Source: Streptomyces sp. H27-H5
GTDB taxonomy: Bacteria; Actinomycetota; Actinomycetes; Streptomycetales; Streptomycetaceae
Assembly: GCF_026627505.1 (NCBI RefSeq)
Contig: NZ_JAPNLK010000069.1
Coordinates: 1-45,493, forward strand
Reading direction: 5' to 3'
Length of the DNA stretch: 45,493 nucleotides
Part shown: in pieces, positions 1 to 8,072 of the stretch
Layout: every line of letters begins with the position of its first letter
Position numbering within the stretch: the first letter of the stretch is position 1
Notes under the pieces: generated by a model
The model's database searches: none
What the model saw: only the letters and a program-made list of their open reading frames with translations
What the model was told of the DNA's origin: nothing
Made by a program: the position numbers and the translations under genes

Positions 1-1
1 C

Positions 2-103
2 GCCCTCAACCTGATCCGACTCCACGCCTGGTGGAACGGCCACCCCATCGACCGGACCAGAACCACCCACCTCGCCCGCCTCGAACTCGCCCTGACAGCC
101 TGA
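2..103 (+). mobile_element. 3' end of an IS transposase gene (partial)
   Basis: The reading frame open at the left edge encodes the last 33 residues of a protein and stops at TGA 101-103. The peptide contains ALNLIRLHAWWNGHP and ends in THLARLELAL. This resembles the C-terminal tail of Streptomyces insertion-sequence transposases; IS1182-like is my best guess from memory. The element lies mostly outside the window. Its right end must fall between 104 and about 125, because ABC-transporter coding sequence starts there in another frame. I could not delimit a terminal inverted repeat. Confidence 0.55.
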
Positions 104-117
104 CCGAATTAACCATC

Positions 118-540
118 AGGGTCGGCGTCCCGCGCAAACGGGCCGAGGAGTCGGCCCGCGAGCTGCTGGCGCGGCTGGGACTCGCGGACAAGGCACACGA
201 ACACCCCGACCGGCTGTCCGGCGGCCAGCAACAGCGCGCCGCGATCGCCCGGGCACTGGCCACCGAGCCGGAGCTGCTCCTCTTCGACGAGATCACCTCG
301 GCGCTCGACCCCGAACTGGTGGGCGAGGTGCTGGACGTGGTCGCGGACCTCAAGCAGCGCGGCCTGACCATCCTCATGGCCACGCACGAGATGGGCTTCG
401 CCCGGCAGGTCGCGGACCAGGTCTGTTTCCTGGAGGACGGGGTGATCGTGGAACAGGGCACCGCGGAGCAAGTCCTCACCGCCCCCCGGGAGCAGGCCAC
501 GCAACGCTTCCTCACCCGGGTGCTCGACCGCGCGCAGTGA
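118..540 (+). pseudogene. Truncated amino-acid-type ABC transporter ATP-binding protein
   Basis: This is the C-terminal part of an ABC ATPase of the GlnQ/EhuA polar-amino-acid uptake class. It contains the ABC signature LSGGQQQR, the Walker B segment ELLLFDE, the D-loop SALDPEL and the switch histidine in THEMGFA. The Walker A P-loop, Q-loop and the whole N-terminal half of a usual ~250-residue subunit are missing. The frame has no sensible start: it reads leftward in a different frame into a transposase tail that ends at 103. The gene was therefore most likely cut by insertion of that element. No permease or solute-binding partner lies downstream, so the remnant is presumably non-functional. 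The surviving part has normal high-G+C codon use, which suggests a recent break. Confidence 0.8.
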
Positions 541-659
541 CGTGTGTGGCGCGCCCGGATGATTGACTAGGGTGTCGTGGAGTCGTACAGGCCAGGAGCC
601 TCTGTCCGCAGGGCAGTTGGTCGGCCTGAGGGTGGGGCGGACATGACGGAGGGCTCGCG

Positions 660-1379
660 TTGGATCGTCCGGCCGGAGCGGACCCGCGCGGTGGGCGTGT
701 GCCCGGCCGGCCGGCGCCCGCGGCGTTGCCCCCGGCGCCCCGCGCGTGGATCGGGCTGATCGCGGCCCTTGCCGCACTGGTGGTCGTCGTGCTCGGGTTC
801 CTGTACGCGGGCCACAGCGAGCCCGGCACCGTGGACGCCTGGATCCATGAGGCGGTGTACGGGGTGCGGCCGCCGTGGAGGCGCGTCGCACTGGCCACGG
901 ACTTCCTGGGGGAGCCCGCCGGAGCGGCGGTGGTGGTCGCGGCCGTGGTCGCGGGCTGCCTGCTGCTCCGCAGCCCCCGCACGGCGGTGCTCGTCGTCGC
1001 CGGTGCCGGCGTGACGGTGGTGACCACGACGCTGCTCAAGCACCTGGTGGGACGCACCATCAACGGCGGGTACCTGTCCTATCCGAGCGGGCACACCGCC
1101 TTCCTCACCGCGCTCGCCCTCGCCCTCGCGCTGCTCGCGACCGGCCGCCTCGGCCTCGGCCGGACGGCCGGCACCCTGCTCGTCCTCGCCGCGGCGCTGG
1201 TCGCCGGCGCCGTCATGGGGTGGGCGCAGGTCGCCCTGGGCGCGCACTACCCGACCGACGTCCTCGGCGGCTGGTGCACCGCGCTGGCGCTGGTACCGGC
1301 GACCGCGTGGCTGGTCGACCGGACGGCCGACCGAAGGGCCGACCGGACGACCAATGCCGTTCAGCGGCAAACACACTGA
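660..1379 (+). CDS. PAP2-superfamily membrane phosphatase
   Basis: This is an integral membrane phosphatase of the PAP2/type-2 phosphatidic acid phosphatase family, 239 residues with about six hydrophobic segments. The conserved PAP2 signatures are visible: KHLVGR (motif 1, K-x-x-x-x-R type), YPSGH (motif 2) and ALGAHYPTD (motif 3, with the catalytic His and Asp). Members dephosphorylate lipid phosphates such as phosphatidate or undecaprenyl pyrophosphate on the outer face of the membrane. The chosen start is TTG at 660, because GGAGGG at 648-653 sits 6 nt upstream and no better in-frame ATG exists. The gene is read towards the exopolysaccharide operon and ends 12 bp before that operon's last gene. 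A role recycling undecaprenyl pyrophosphate for that pathway is plausible but only inferred. Confidence 0.8.
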   Translation: MDRPAGADPRGGRVPGRPAPAALPPAPRAWIGLIAALAALVVVVLGFLYAGHSEPGTVDAWIHEAVYGVRPPWRRVALATDFLGEPAGAAVVVAAVVAGCLLLRSPRTAVLVVAGAGVTVVTTTLLKHLVGRTINGGYLSYPSGHTAFLTALALALALLATGRLGLGRTAGTLLVLAAALVAGAVMGWAQVALGAHYPTDVLGGWCTALALVPATAWLVDRTADRRADRTTNAVQRQTH

Positions 1380-1391
1380 CGTGACATCACA

Positions 1392-2744
1392 TCACGCCAG
1401 GCGGCGGAACACGGGTTTCACCGGTCGCCCGGCCATCCAGGGGGTGGGGTCGGTGGCGTCCAGCGCCTTCCGGTACACCGCACACGCCTGCGCCACCACG
1501 TCGACGGTGTGATCGATGTCGGCGTCGTCGAGCGCGCTGCTCACCACGAACGACGGGGCCAGCACCCCGCCCGCGAGGAGCCGGCGCAGGAACAGGGTGC
1601 GGTAGCGCTGCGACGGCCGCAGGTTCTCGTCGAGTGTGGCGAAGACCAGGTTGCTGGCGCGGCCCTTGACGACGACGTGGTCGCCGACGCCCATCGCGGC
1701 CGCGGCCTCGCGGACCCCGGCGGCCAGCTGCTCACCGAGGGCGTGCAGCCGTGCGGTGACACCCTCCTCGGCATAGGTGGTCTGCACGGCCATCGCGGCG
1801 GCCAGCGCGTGCGTTTCCGCACCGTGCGTGGTGGACAACAGGAACACCCGGTCGCCGGAGTGACGCAGTCCGCCCCGCTCCATCAGGTCGCGGCGCCCGG
1901 CCAGCGCCGAGACGGCGAAGCCGTTGCCCAGCGCCTTGCCGAACGTGGAGAGGTCGGGGACGACGCCGTACAGGCCCTGGGCGCCCGCCTCGGACCAGCG
2001 GAAGCCGGTGATCATCTCGTCGAAGACCAGTACGCAGCCGTGCCGGTCGGCCAGCTCGCGCAGGCCGGCGAGGTACCCGGGCGGCGGCTCGGTGTGCCCG
2101 GCTGGTTCGAGGATCAGGCAGGCGACCTCGTCCTGGTACCGGGTGAGCAGCTCCTCCGTGGAGGCCAGGTCCCCGTAGGGGAACGCCACGGTGAGTTCGG
2201 TGGTCGCCGCCGGAATGCCCGCTGACATCGGCGTGGTGCCGATGAACCAGTCGTCGGAGGAGAAGAACGGATGGTCGCCGCAGATCGCGACCCGCGGGCG
2301 GCCGGTGACGGCGCGGGCGAGACGGACCGCGGCGGTGGTGGCATCGGAGCCGTTCTTCGCGAACTTCACCATCTCGGCCGTCGGCACCGTGGCCAGGAAC
2401 CGTTCCGCGGCCCGGACCTCGACGATGGACGGCCGGACGAAGTTGCTGCCGCGGTCGAGTTCCCGCCGTACCGCCTCGATCACGCGGGGGTGGGCGTGGC
2501 CGAGGCTGACCGACCGCAGGCCCGATCCGTACTCGATGTAGCGGTTGCCGTCGACATCCCACACGTGGGCACCGCGGCCGTGACTGATGACGGGCGCCAG
2601 GTTCTCGGGGTACTGGTCGTCGCCCTTGGCGTAGGTGTGCGCGCCTCCGGGGATCATGGCGTGCAGCCGCTCGTTGGCCAGCCGCGAGCGGGGCAGGACG
2701 AACTCTTCGGTGTCTTCCGTGCCTTCGGTCTCTTCGGTGTGCAC
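1392..2744 (-). CDS. PLP-dependent class III aminotransferase (glutamate-1-semialdehyde aminomutase-like)
   Basis: This is a 450-residue fold-type I PLP enzyme of the GSA-aminomutase/class III aminotransferase family. NGSDATTAAVRLAR (131-144), FDEMITGFR (241-249, PLP Asp) and DLSTFGKALGNG with the Schiff-base lysine at about 270 are clear. Members outside haem synthesis commonly transaminate keto-sugars or small carbonyl compounds in surface-polysaccharide and antibiotic loci. Being the last gene of the operon, next to a sugar 3,5-epimerase, points to a sugar or sugar-substituent aminotransferase; the substrate cannot be read from sequence. The start is GTG 2744 with GAGG 5 nt upstream. The first ~14 residues are a low-complexity Thr/Glu repeat encoded by 9-bp near-repeats, so translation from a later codon is possible. 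It lies 7 bp after the epimerase gene. Confidence 0.85.
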   Translation of the reverse strand: MHTEETEGTEDTEEFVLPRSRLANERLHAMIPGGAHTYAKGDDQYPENLAPVISHGRGAHVWDVDGNRYIEYGSGLRSVSLGHAHPRVIEAVRRELDRGSNFVRPSIVEVRAAERFLATVPTAEMVKFAKNGSDATTAAVRLARAVTGRPRVAICGDHPFFSSDDWFIGTTPMSAGIPAATTELTVAFPYGDLASTEELLTRYQDEVACLILEPAGHTEPPPGYLAGLRELADRHGCVLVFDEMITGFRWSEAGAQGLYGVVPDLSTFGKALGNGFAVSALAGRRDLMERGGLRHSGDRVFLLSTTHGAETHALAAAMAVQTTYAEEGVTARLHALGEQLAAGVREAAAAMGVGDHVVVKGRASNLVFATLDENLRPSQRYRTLFLRRLLAGGVLAPSFVVSSALDDADIDHTVDVVAQACAVYRKALDATDPTPWMAGRPVKPVFRRLA

Positions 2745-2751
2745 GCCGACC

Positions 2752-3303
2752 TCAACCTTCCTGGTGCTTGAGGACCTCGGCGAGGCTCGGCGCCTCCCGG
2801 TCCCGCCGGGACATCGATGTGACCGGCAGCGGCCAGGGGATGGCCAGCTCCGGGTCGTCGAAGGCGATCGTCACGTCCTCGGCCGGATCGTGGGGGCGGT
2901 CGATCCGGTACGAGGTGTCGGCGGTCTCGGTCAGTGCCTGGAAGCCGTGCGCGCATCCCGCAGGGATGTACAGCGTCGCCTGCGTCTCGCCGGACAGCTC
3001 GAAGAAGGCCCGGTTTCGGTAGGTGGGGGAGTCGGGCCGCAGGTCCACGACGACGTCGAAGATCTGCCCGTACGAGCACCGCACCAGCTTGGCCTCGCCC
3101 GCGCCGGAGCGCAGGTGCAGGCCGCGCAGCACGCCCCGGACCGAGCGGGACACGCTGTCCTGGATGAAGGCGTCCGGGTCGAGGCCCACCGAGCGGACCA
3201 GGTCGGCGTCGAAGGTCCGGCAGAAGAAACCGCGCTCGTCGGAGTACGGGGTCGGTTCGAACAGGTGGGCGCCGGCGATCGCCGGGACCTCGGTCGCCTT
3301 CAT
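2752..3303 (-). CDS. dTDP-4-dehydrorhamnose 3,5-epimerase family protein
   Basis: This 183-residue cupin enzyme belongs to the RmlC family, which epimerises or isomerises NDP-4-keto-6-deoxy sugars. Family hallmarks are DERGFFCRTF near residue 23, VRGVLRGLHLR (containing the catalytic His) and the second conserved block YIPAGCAHGFQAL. Length is normal for RmlC. No rmlA, rmlB or rmlD lies in the window, so it probably serves the nucleotide-sugar cassette of this operon rather than dTDP-rhamnose synthesis. In comparable clusters such proteins act as 3- or 5-epimerases on C-methylated 4-keto sugars. Its ATG at 3303 overlaps the stop of the upstream pyruvyltransferase gene (ATGA), indicating translational coupling. 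Confidence 0.88.
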   Translation of the reverse strand: MKATEVPAIAGAHLFEPTPYSDERGFFCRTFDADLVRSVGLDPDAFIQDSVSRSVRGVLRGLHLRSGAGEAKLVRCSYGQIFDVVVDLRPDSPTYRNRAFFELSGETQATLYIPAGCAHGFQALTETADTSYRIDRPHDPAEDVTIAFDDPELAIPWPLPVTSMSRRDREAPSLAEVLKHQEG

Positions 3304-4544
3304 GGAGTCTCCCGCAGGGCGTGGGCGTGGGCGTGGGCGTGGGCGGCCGCCGGGAAGACGGCCGCGGTCAAGGCGGTGAACTGCCGGTCGAGTTGCCGGA
3401 CGGCGACCGCGTTCCGCTCGGTGAGGATCCGGCGCAGCTCCGCCGACCTCTTCTCCAGCTCCCGGAACTGTTCGAGCAGCCGGTCGGCGTCGACGTCACG
3501 AGCCGGGTGGCAGTACGCCTCCAGCCCCATCCGCGCCATGAGCGCGTCGCTCTTCGCCGCGTAGCTCAGCGCGAGCGTCGGCGTGCCGACCTTCAGCGCG
3601 CAGATCAGGTTGTGATAGCGGGTCGCCACCACGGCGTCGGCAGCCGCCGTCTCCTTCATCAGGTCGGCCAGCGAGGCCGCCTCGGCAGCGGTGACCAGTG
3701 GTGAGTCCACCGCGTCGAGGATCGCGGCGACCACCGGCGCGTCGCACGCGTCGCCGGTGAGCAGCCGGACCGGCCTGCCGTCCTCGACCAGCGCGCGGAC
3801 GAAGCGGGTCGTCCCGTCGAGGTAGCGCCGGTGGATCTCCTCGGCCCGGGCGCGGTCGTCGTCGCCGCCGTGGAAGTCCATGACACCCACGGCGACCGGG
3901 CCCGGCGTGTCCGAAGGCGCGCCCGCCCGCGGCGTCGGCAGGGCGAACGCCAGGTCCGGGTAGACCTCGTCGCGCGTGGTGTCCACGCCCATCGCCCGCA
4001 TCGCGTCGCGCGACGGGGCGTCCCGGTACGACCGGTAGCCGGCCAGCCGCGCCGACCAGCGCACGAGGGTGCGGGTCGGCCGGTTGCCGATCGCGCCGGC
4101 CCCGACGCCGACCAGCGCGACCCGGGTGCCGGACAACCGGCCGGACGCGCACAGCAGGAACAGCGAGTACGGGAAGCCCCACGGCCGCAGCGGCAGGGTG
4201 GCCTCCAGGACGCCCATGCCCGGCACGATCACCACGTCGTGCCGGCGCACCCAGGCGGCGGTGCGGAAGACGTCGACGAGTTTGCCCAGGCCCTTCGCCG
4301 CGACGGCGCCCGCCCGCGACGCGGTCCGGTACTCCCCGCGGTACCAGTGCAGCCGGGTCGCCGGAATGCCGTACCGGGCCGAGACGACCTCGGGTCCGCC
4401 GCACAGCGCGTCCACGACCGCCCCCGGGTGCTCGGCGCGCAGGTAGCCGAGGACGGCTTCGAGCGAGCCGTCGTTGCCGAGGTTGCCGGACCCGAGGAGG
4501 CCGAACACCCCCACGCGCACCGGGATTCCGTCCGCCGAGGTCAT
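3300..4544 (-). CDS. Polysaccharide pyruvyl transferase family protein
   Basis: This is a 414-residue protein of the polysaccharide pyruvyl transferase (CsaB/WcaK) family, which attaches pyruvate ketals from phosphoenolpyruvate to sugar residues. The N-terminal motif VFGLLGSGNLGNDGSLEAVL, the central DVVIVPGMGVLEA and the late ATRYHNLICALKVGTPTLAL (with the conserved His of the PEP-site region) are typical. The start is ATG 4544, which forms an ATGA overlap with the preceding GT2 stop. The open frame extends further upstream, but only as shadow of the GT2 gene. The C-terminus carries an Ala-His run encoded by four copies of a 6-bp repeat (3321-3344). It probably decorates the exopolysaccharide, giving it acidic ketals. 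Confidence 0.82.
   Translation of the reverse strand: MTSADGIPVRVGVFGLLGSGNLGNDGSLEAVLGYLRAEHPGAVVDALCGGPEVVSARYGIPATRLHWYRGEYRTASRAGAVAAKGLGKLVDVFRTAAWVRRHDVVIVPGMGVLEATLPLRPWGFPYSLFLLCASGRLSGTRVALVGVGAGAIGNRPTRTLVRWSARLAGYRSYRDAPSRDAMRAMGVDTTRDEVYPDLAFALPTPRAGAPSDTPGPVAVGVMDFHGGDDDRARAEEIHRRYLDGTTRFVRALVEDGRPVRLLTGDACDAPVVAAILDAVDSPLVTAAEAASLADLMKETAAADAVVATRYHNLICALKVGTPTLALSYAAKSDALMARMGLEAYCHPARDVDADRLLEQFRELEKRSAELRRILTERNAVAVRQLDRQFTALTAAVFPAAAHAHAHAHALRETP
3321..3344. repeat. Hexanucleotide tandem repeat GTGGGC x4
   Basis: Four perfect copies of GTGGGC (plus strand) lie within the 3' end of the pyruvyltransferase gene and encode an alternating Ala-His stretch near its C-terminus. A 6-bp unit cannot shift frame, so slippage would only lengthen or shorten the Ala-His tail. 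Confidence 0.9.
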
Positions 4545-5488
4545 GCCCGCCTCCCCTCGCGGCCGGCGACGAGGGCGTCGACGGAGACGGTGAGCAGGGA
4601 CGGGTCGACCGGGGCGCGGTCCTCGACCCGCTCGCCGGCGCCCGGCCGGACCCGGCTGGTCATCCACGCGGCCAGGTGGCGCCGGCACGCGCGCCGGTCG
4701 GCCGGGGACAACGGCGCCCGCCGGATCGCCGAGGCGAAGCCCCAGACGTACTCGGCGAGCAGCCGGGGCGTGGGGTGCAGCGGGCCCGCCCGGCGCGGGT
4801 CCAGGTTGACGCACCGGGAACGCTTGGAAGGGTTCGCCCGCTCGGCGCGGGTGGGATGGTCGCGGCGGAAGTACAACAGCTCCGGCACCTGGTGGAAGGG
4901 CCCGTGCAGGGTGATCTCGGCGACGAACGTGCGGTCCGCGTGGTGGTAGCTGTCGTGCGGCTTCACCCGGCGCAGCACGTCCGCCCGCATCACCCCGTAG
5001 AAGTCGTCGCCACCGGGCTCGAACAGCAGACTGCGGAAGCGCTCCGACGCGTGGGGGGAGTCGGTGGCGAGCCCGTACTCGTACGGGACCGTCACCGTGC
5101 CGTCGCCGTCGATGACCGCCTGGCCGCTGTGCGCGAGGATCACGTCCGGCCTCTCGTCCAGCGCCTCCACACAGCGCCGCAACAGGTCCCGGGCGTACAG
5201 GTCGTCGTGCGAGGCCCACTTGAACAGCTCGCCGCGGCACTCGGTGAACACGTGGTTGTGGTTCGGTGCCGCTCCGATGTTCCGGGGCAGCCTGAGGTAC
5301 CGGACGCGTGAGTCCCGGGCCGCGTACCGGCGGCAGATGTCCCCGGTCCCGTCGGTCGAGGCGTTGTCGGAGATGACCAGCTCGAAGTCCTCGTAGGTCT
5401 GGCCGAGCAGGGCGTCGAGCGACTGCGCCAGGTACTCCTCGCCGTTGTAGACGGGCAGGCCGATGCTCAGCCGGGGTTGGGCGGTCAT
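4541..5488 (-). CDS. Glycosyltransferase family 2
   Basis: This is a 315-residue GT-A fold glycosyltransferase of family 2. The N-terminus SIGLPVYNGEEYLAQSL, the LVISDNASTDGT segment and the metal-binding region around WASHDDLYARDL are characteristic of inverting GT2 enzymes using NDP-sugars. It lacks transmembrane helices and would act on the cytoplasmic face to extend the lipid-linked repeat unit. The ATG at 5488 overlaps the TGA of the flippase gene (ATGA), and its own stop overlaps the next start in the same way. An upstream in-frame start at 5557 would add residues that look only like the other frame of the flippase gene, so it was rejected. Donor and acceptor sugars cannot be inferred. 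Confidence 0.88.
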   Translation of the reverse strand: MTAQPRLSIGLPVYNGEEYLAQSLDALLGQTYEDFELVISDNASTDGTGDICRRYAARDSRVRYLRLPRNIGAAPNHNHVFTECRGELFKWASHDDLYARDLLRRCVEALDERPDVILAHSGQAVIDGDGTVTVPYEYGLATDSPHASERFRSLLFEPGGDDFYGVMRADVLRRVKPHDSYHHADRTFVAEITLHGPFHQVPELLYFRRDHPTRAERANPSKRSRCVNLDPRRAGPLHPTPRLLAEYVWGFASAIRRAPLSPADRRACRRHLAAWMTSRVRPGAGERVEDRAPVDPSLLTVSVDALVAGREGRRA

Positions 5489-6792
5489 GATGTCCTCACT
5501 TCGCGAAGGTGGTCGTGGTGGCGCTCGCGCAGGGCGGACCGCAGTTGCAGCCACCACACGGCCGAGCCGCAGACGGTCGCGGCGGCGACGCCCCAGGCCG
5601 AGCCGACCGTGCCGGCCACGGCGGCCCCGCCGAGCCCGCCGCCGACATAGCAGGCGGAGGCGAACAGTTGGCAGCGCAGACTGCGCCGCGCCGCGGCGAG
5701 CGCGCGCAGCCCGGCCGCCGCGCCGCTGCCGAGGCCGGCGCCCGCGACGCCGAGCGTGGCCGGCACGATGAGTTGCGAGGCTGACGGCCAGACACCGCCG
5801 AGCACGAACTCGCCGAGCCGGTCCGGCACCAGCAACAGCGCCGCACCCCAGAGCAGCGCGGCGGCGGCCTGCCCGCCGCCCAGGGCGACACAGAACGGGC
5901 CCAGCCGGTGGGGGGCCTGCCGCAGTACCCGCGCCGCCTCGGCGACAGTGACCAGCGACAGTCCCATCAGCAGGGCGAGGAACGGGCCGAGCAGCAGTTC
6001 CGCGCCCCGGACGGCACCCACCGCGCCGACCCCGACGATCGCGCCGAGCCCGTACGCCCGCAGCTGGCTCGCGCCGCTGAGACTGACGTTCTCGACCAGG
6101 TACCGGTAGCCGAGATCGCGCTGCTCACGAAGCCACCCGCGGGCCCGGGCCGGCCGGGGCCGCATGCCGGACTGGAGGCAGCCGTACGCCGCGGCCACCG
6201 CGGCGGACGCGCCCCAGGCGAGCACGAAAGCGGCCACACTGCCCACACGGGCCGCCACGACCATGGCCGGGACGAGCGCGACGCCCCACACGAGGTCGTT
6301 GGCGAAGGCCTTGTGGCCGGTGCCGGCGGCGAAGAACGCGAACCGCCAGGCGTCCTGGAGCAACAGCGCCGGCAGCACGACGCCGAGGCAGGCGAACGCG
6401 GAACCCACGCCGCCGCCCAGGCCGAGCCCGACGGCCAGACACACCGCGCCGAGGACGATGCCGACGCCGAGCGCGGCCCCCGACGAGCGGGCCGCCGCCG
6501 CCCGCCAGGAGGCTTCCGACGCGCCGCTGAAGCGCACCACGAGCGGGTCGGTGGCCAGCCCGCGCGCGACGTTGAGCACCACGCCGTAGGTCAGCCAGGC
6601 CAGGCTGAACACGCCGAACGCGCTCAGCCCCAGCGAGCGTGCCACGTAGATGCCCACCGCGAAGTTGGTCATGCTGGAGGCCGCCTGATCGGCCAGCCCC
6701 CAGGACAGCCGGCCGACGATGGCCCGCTTGGCGGTCCGCCGGGCGTCCTCGCCCCCGACCGCCGGTGTCGTCTTCCCCCCCTCGGTGGTCAT
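5485..6792 (-). CDS. Polysaccharide flippase, Wzx-like (MOP/MATE-type membrane protein)
   Basis: This 435-residue, strongly hydrophobic protein has around 12 membrane segments, a cytoplasmic N-terminus (RTAKRAIVGRLSWGLADQAA) and the GLSAFGVFSLAW segment common in Wzx/oligosaccharide flippases. Such proteins move undecaprenyl-pyrophosphate-linked repeat units across the membrane. Its position among glycosyltransferases, together with a Wzy polymerase and Wzz proteins in the same operon, supports a Wzx/Wzy-dependent route. The start chosen is ATG 6792, 5 bp after the stop of the upstream peptidase-like gene. A much longer upstream reading exists only as antisense/shadow sequence. G+C and alanine/glycine content are very high, so individual helices are hard to delimit by eye. 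Confidence 0.8.
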   Translation of the reverse strand: MTTEGGKTTPAVGGEDARRTAKRAIVGRLSWGLADQAASSMTNFAVGIYVARSLGLSAFGVFSLAWLTYGVVLNVARGLATDPLVVRFSGASEASWRAAAARSSGAALGVGIVLGAVCLAVGLGLGGGVGSAFACLGVVLPALLLQDAWRFAFFAAGTGHKAFANDLVWGVALVPAMVVAARVGSVAAFVLAWGASAAVAAAYGCLQSGMRPRPARARGWLREQRDLGYRYLVENVSLSGASQLRAYGLGAIVGVGAVGAVRGAELLLGPFLALLMGLSLVTVAEAARVLRQAPHRLGPFCVALGGGQAAAALLWGAALLLVPDRLGEFVLGGVWPSASQLIVPATLGVAGAGLGSGAAAGLRALAAARRSLRCQLFASACYVGGGLGGAAVAGTVGSAWGVAAATVCGSAVWWLQLRSALRERHHDHLREVRTS

Positions 6793-6797
6793 CGGTG

Positions 6798-8072
6798 TCA
6801 CGCCTTGATCAGTCCGGCGCCGCACAGGGCGTCGGCCGCCGCGGCGACGGTGTCGAACGGCAACCCGGACCGCTCGCAGACGTCCAGCAGGCCGTGCTCC
6901 CCGTCGGAGAGGCTGAGCACCCACAGCATGGCCATCTGGGCCTGCTTCGCGTCGCTGCGGCCGCCCAGCGACTCGTACAACCCGCGCCGCCCCAACTGCG
7001 GCTCGCCGTACGGGCTGAGGTTGAGGTACCGCCGGTTGCGGTCGAGCACGGCGAACGCCTCCCGGCAGACGGCGAGCGTGTCCGCCATCGCCTCCGGTGA
7101 GACGAAGTCCGGGTTGTCCGCCGAGGTGTGGTACTCGGGGTAGCCCGCGTACGGGGTCCGGCTGAGCGAACCCACGCCGAGATCGAACCCCGGCGAGCAG
7201 AACTGCCGCTCGTCGTAGCCGTACGGAGTGAACTCGGCCACGTGGTGCGGGCGTTCGGAGGCGGTCAGCACATGCCGCATCACCCGGTCGATCTCCGCGT
7301 CGCCGCGCCGGCTCTGCTTGTACGTCAGCCGGCCCGAGTCGCCGGCGCAGGCCAACACCAGCCCGTGCTTGACCCGTTCGATGCGCTCCGCGTTGCGGGC
7401 CAGCCAGGTGATCGCCCCGATGGTGCCGGGCGCGAAGAGGAACCGGTAGGTGTAGTGGGGCGTCCGCTCCGAGAGCGCCCGCGCCAGGAAGGTCGCCACC
7501 GCGATGCCCGCCAGGTTGTCGTTGGCCAACGACGGGTGGCACACGTGGCAGGAGACGATCACCTCGTCGGCGACCTGCCCGGGGACCACGTACTCGGCGT
7601 AGGTGAGGTGTCCGTCCGCGAGCGTGGAGTCGACGCGCACCTCGTAGTCGCCGTCCGGCAGCGCGTCCAGGGTCTCCTGGGCCAGGCAGAACCCCCAATC
7701 CGGTGTGTAGTAGCTGGTGCGGTACGGCACCCAACTCGGTTGCTCCGGAAGGGTGTGCAGGTGTTCACGCAGCTCGGACAGCGGCATCGTCGCCGACACC
7801 GGCACGCTGTAGCCGAGCACGTGCAGGGTGGACGCGGCGAAGTCGACGACCCGGCGGCCGGAGGCGTCGGCGACGTACGCGTCCCGGATGTTCCACTCCT
7901 GCGGCACCGTCCAGTCGAGCACCTGCGTCCCGGTCGGCACCTCGTGCACCTGGAGCGGGATGTACTCGCCGACGATGTCCAGGGTGGCGCGCACGCCGTC
8001 GCCGGTGATGCTCCGGCACAGCGGGTACAGCCGCTCCACCAGCGCGTGCATCTCCTCGCCGGCCGTGGTCAT
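6798..8072 (-). CDS. DUF4910 / aminopeptidase-like domain protein
   Basis: This 424-residue protein has an M28-like zinc aminopeptidase fold. SCHVCHPSLANDN (174-186) carries the His and Asp expected for metal binding, followed by a GAITWLARN block and a later YHTSADN motif with another candidate ligand. The ~80-residue C-terminal part (from YESLGGRSDAKQAQMAMLWVL) looks like a winged-helix-type segment. Such DUF4910 proteins recur in bacterial sugar and natural-product loci next to NAD epimerases, PIG-L deacetylases and cytidylyltransferases, exactly as here, but to my knowledge their reaction is unassigned. Amide hydrolysis or aminoacyl removal on a sugar intermediate is a guess. The ATG at 8072 overlaps the stop of the epimerase gene (ATGA). 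Confidence 0.75.
   Translation of the reverse strand: MTTAGEEMHALVERLYPLCRSITGDGVRATLDIVGEYIPLQVHEVPTGTQVLDWTVPQEWNIRDAYVADASGRRVVDFAASTLHVLGYSVPVSATMPLSELREHLHTLPEQPSWVPYRTSYYTPDWGFCLAQETLDALPDGDYEVRVDSTLADGHLTYAEYVVPGQVADEVIVSCHVCHPSLANDNLAGIAVATFLARALSERTPHYTYRFLFAPGTIGAITWLARNAERIERVKHGLVLACAGDSGRLTYKQSRRGDAEIDRVMRHVLTASERPHHVAEFTPYGYDERQFCSPGFDLGVGSLSRTPYAGYPEYHTSADNPDFVSPEAMADTLAVCREAFAVLDRNRRYLNLSPYGEPQLGRRGLYESLGGRSDAKQAQMAMLWVLSLSDGEHGLLDVCERSGLPFDTVAAAADALCGAGLIKA

Noticed and set aside
3300..5240. A 646-codon reading that would extend the pyruvyltransferase far upstream
   Set aside because: The extra N-terminal residues are Arg/Pro-rich and lie inside the GT2 gene in another frame; the ATGA overlap at 4544 gives a natural start.
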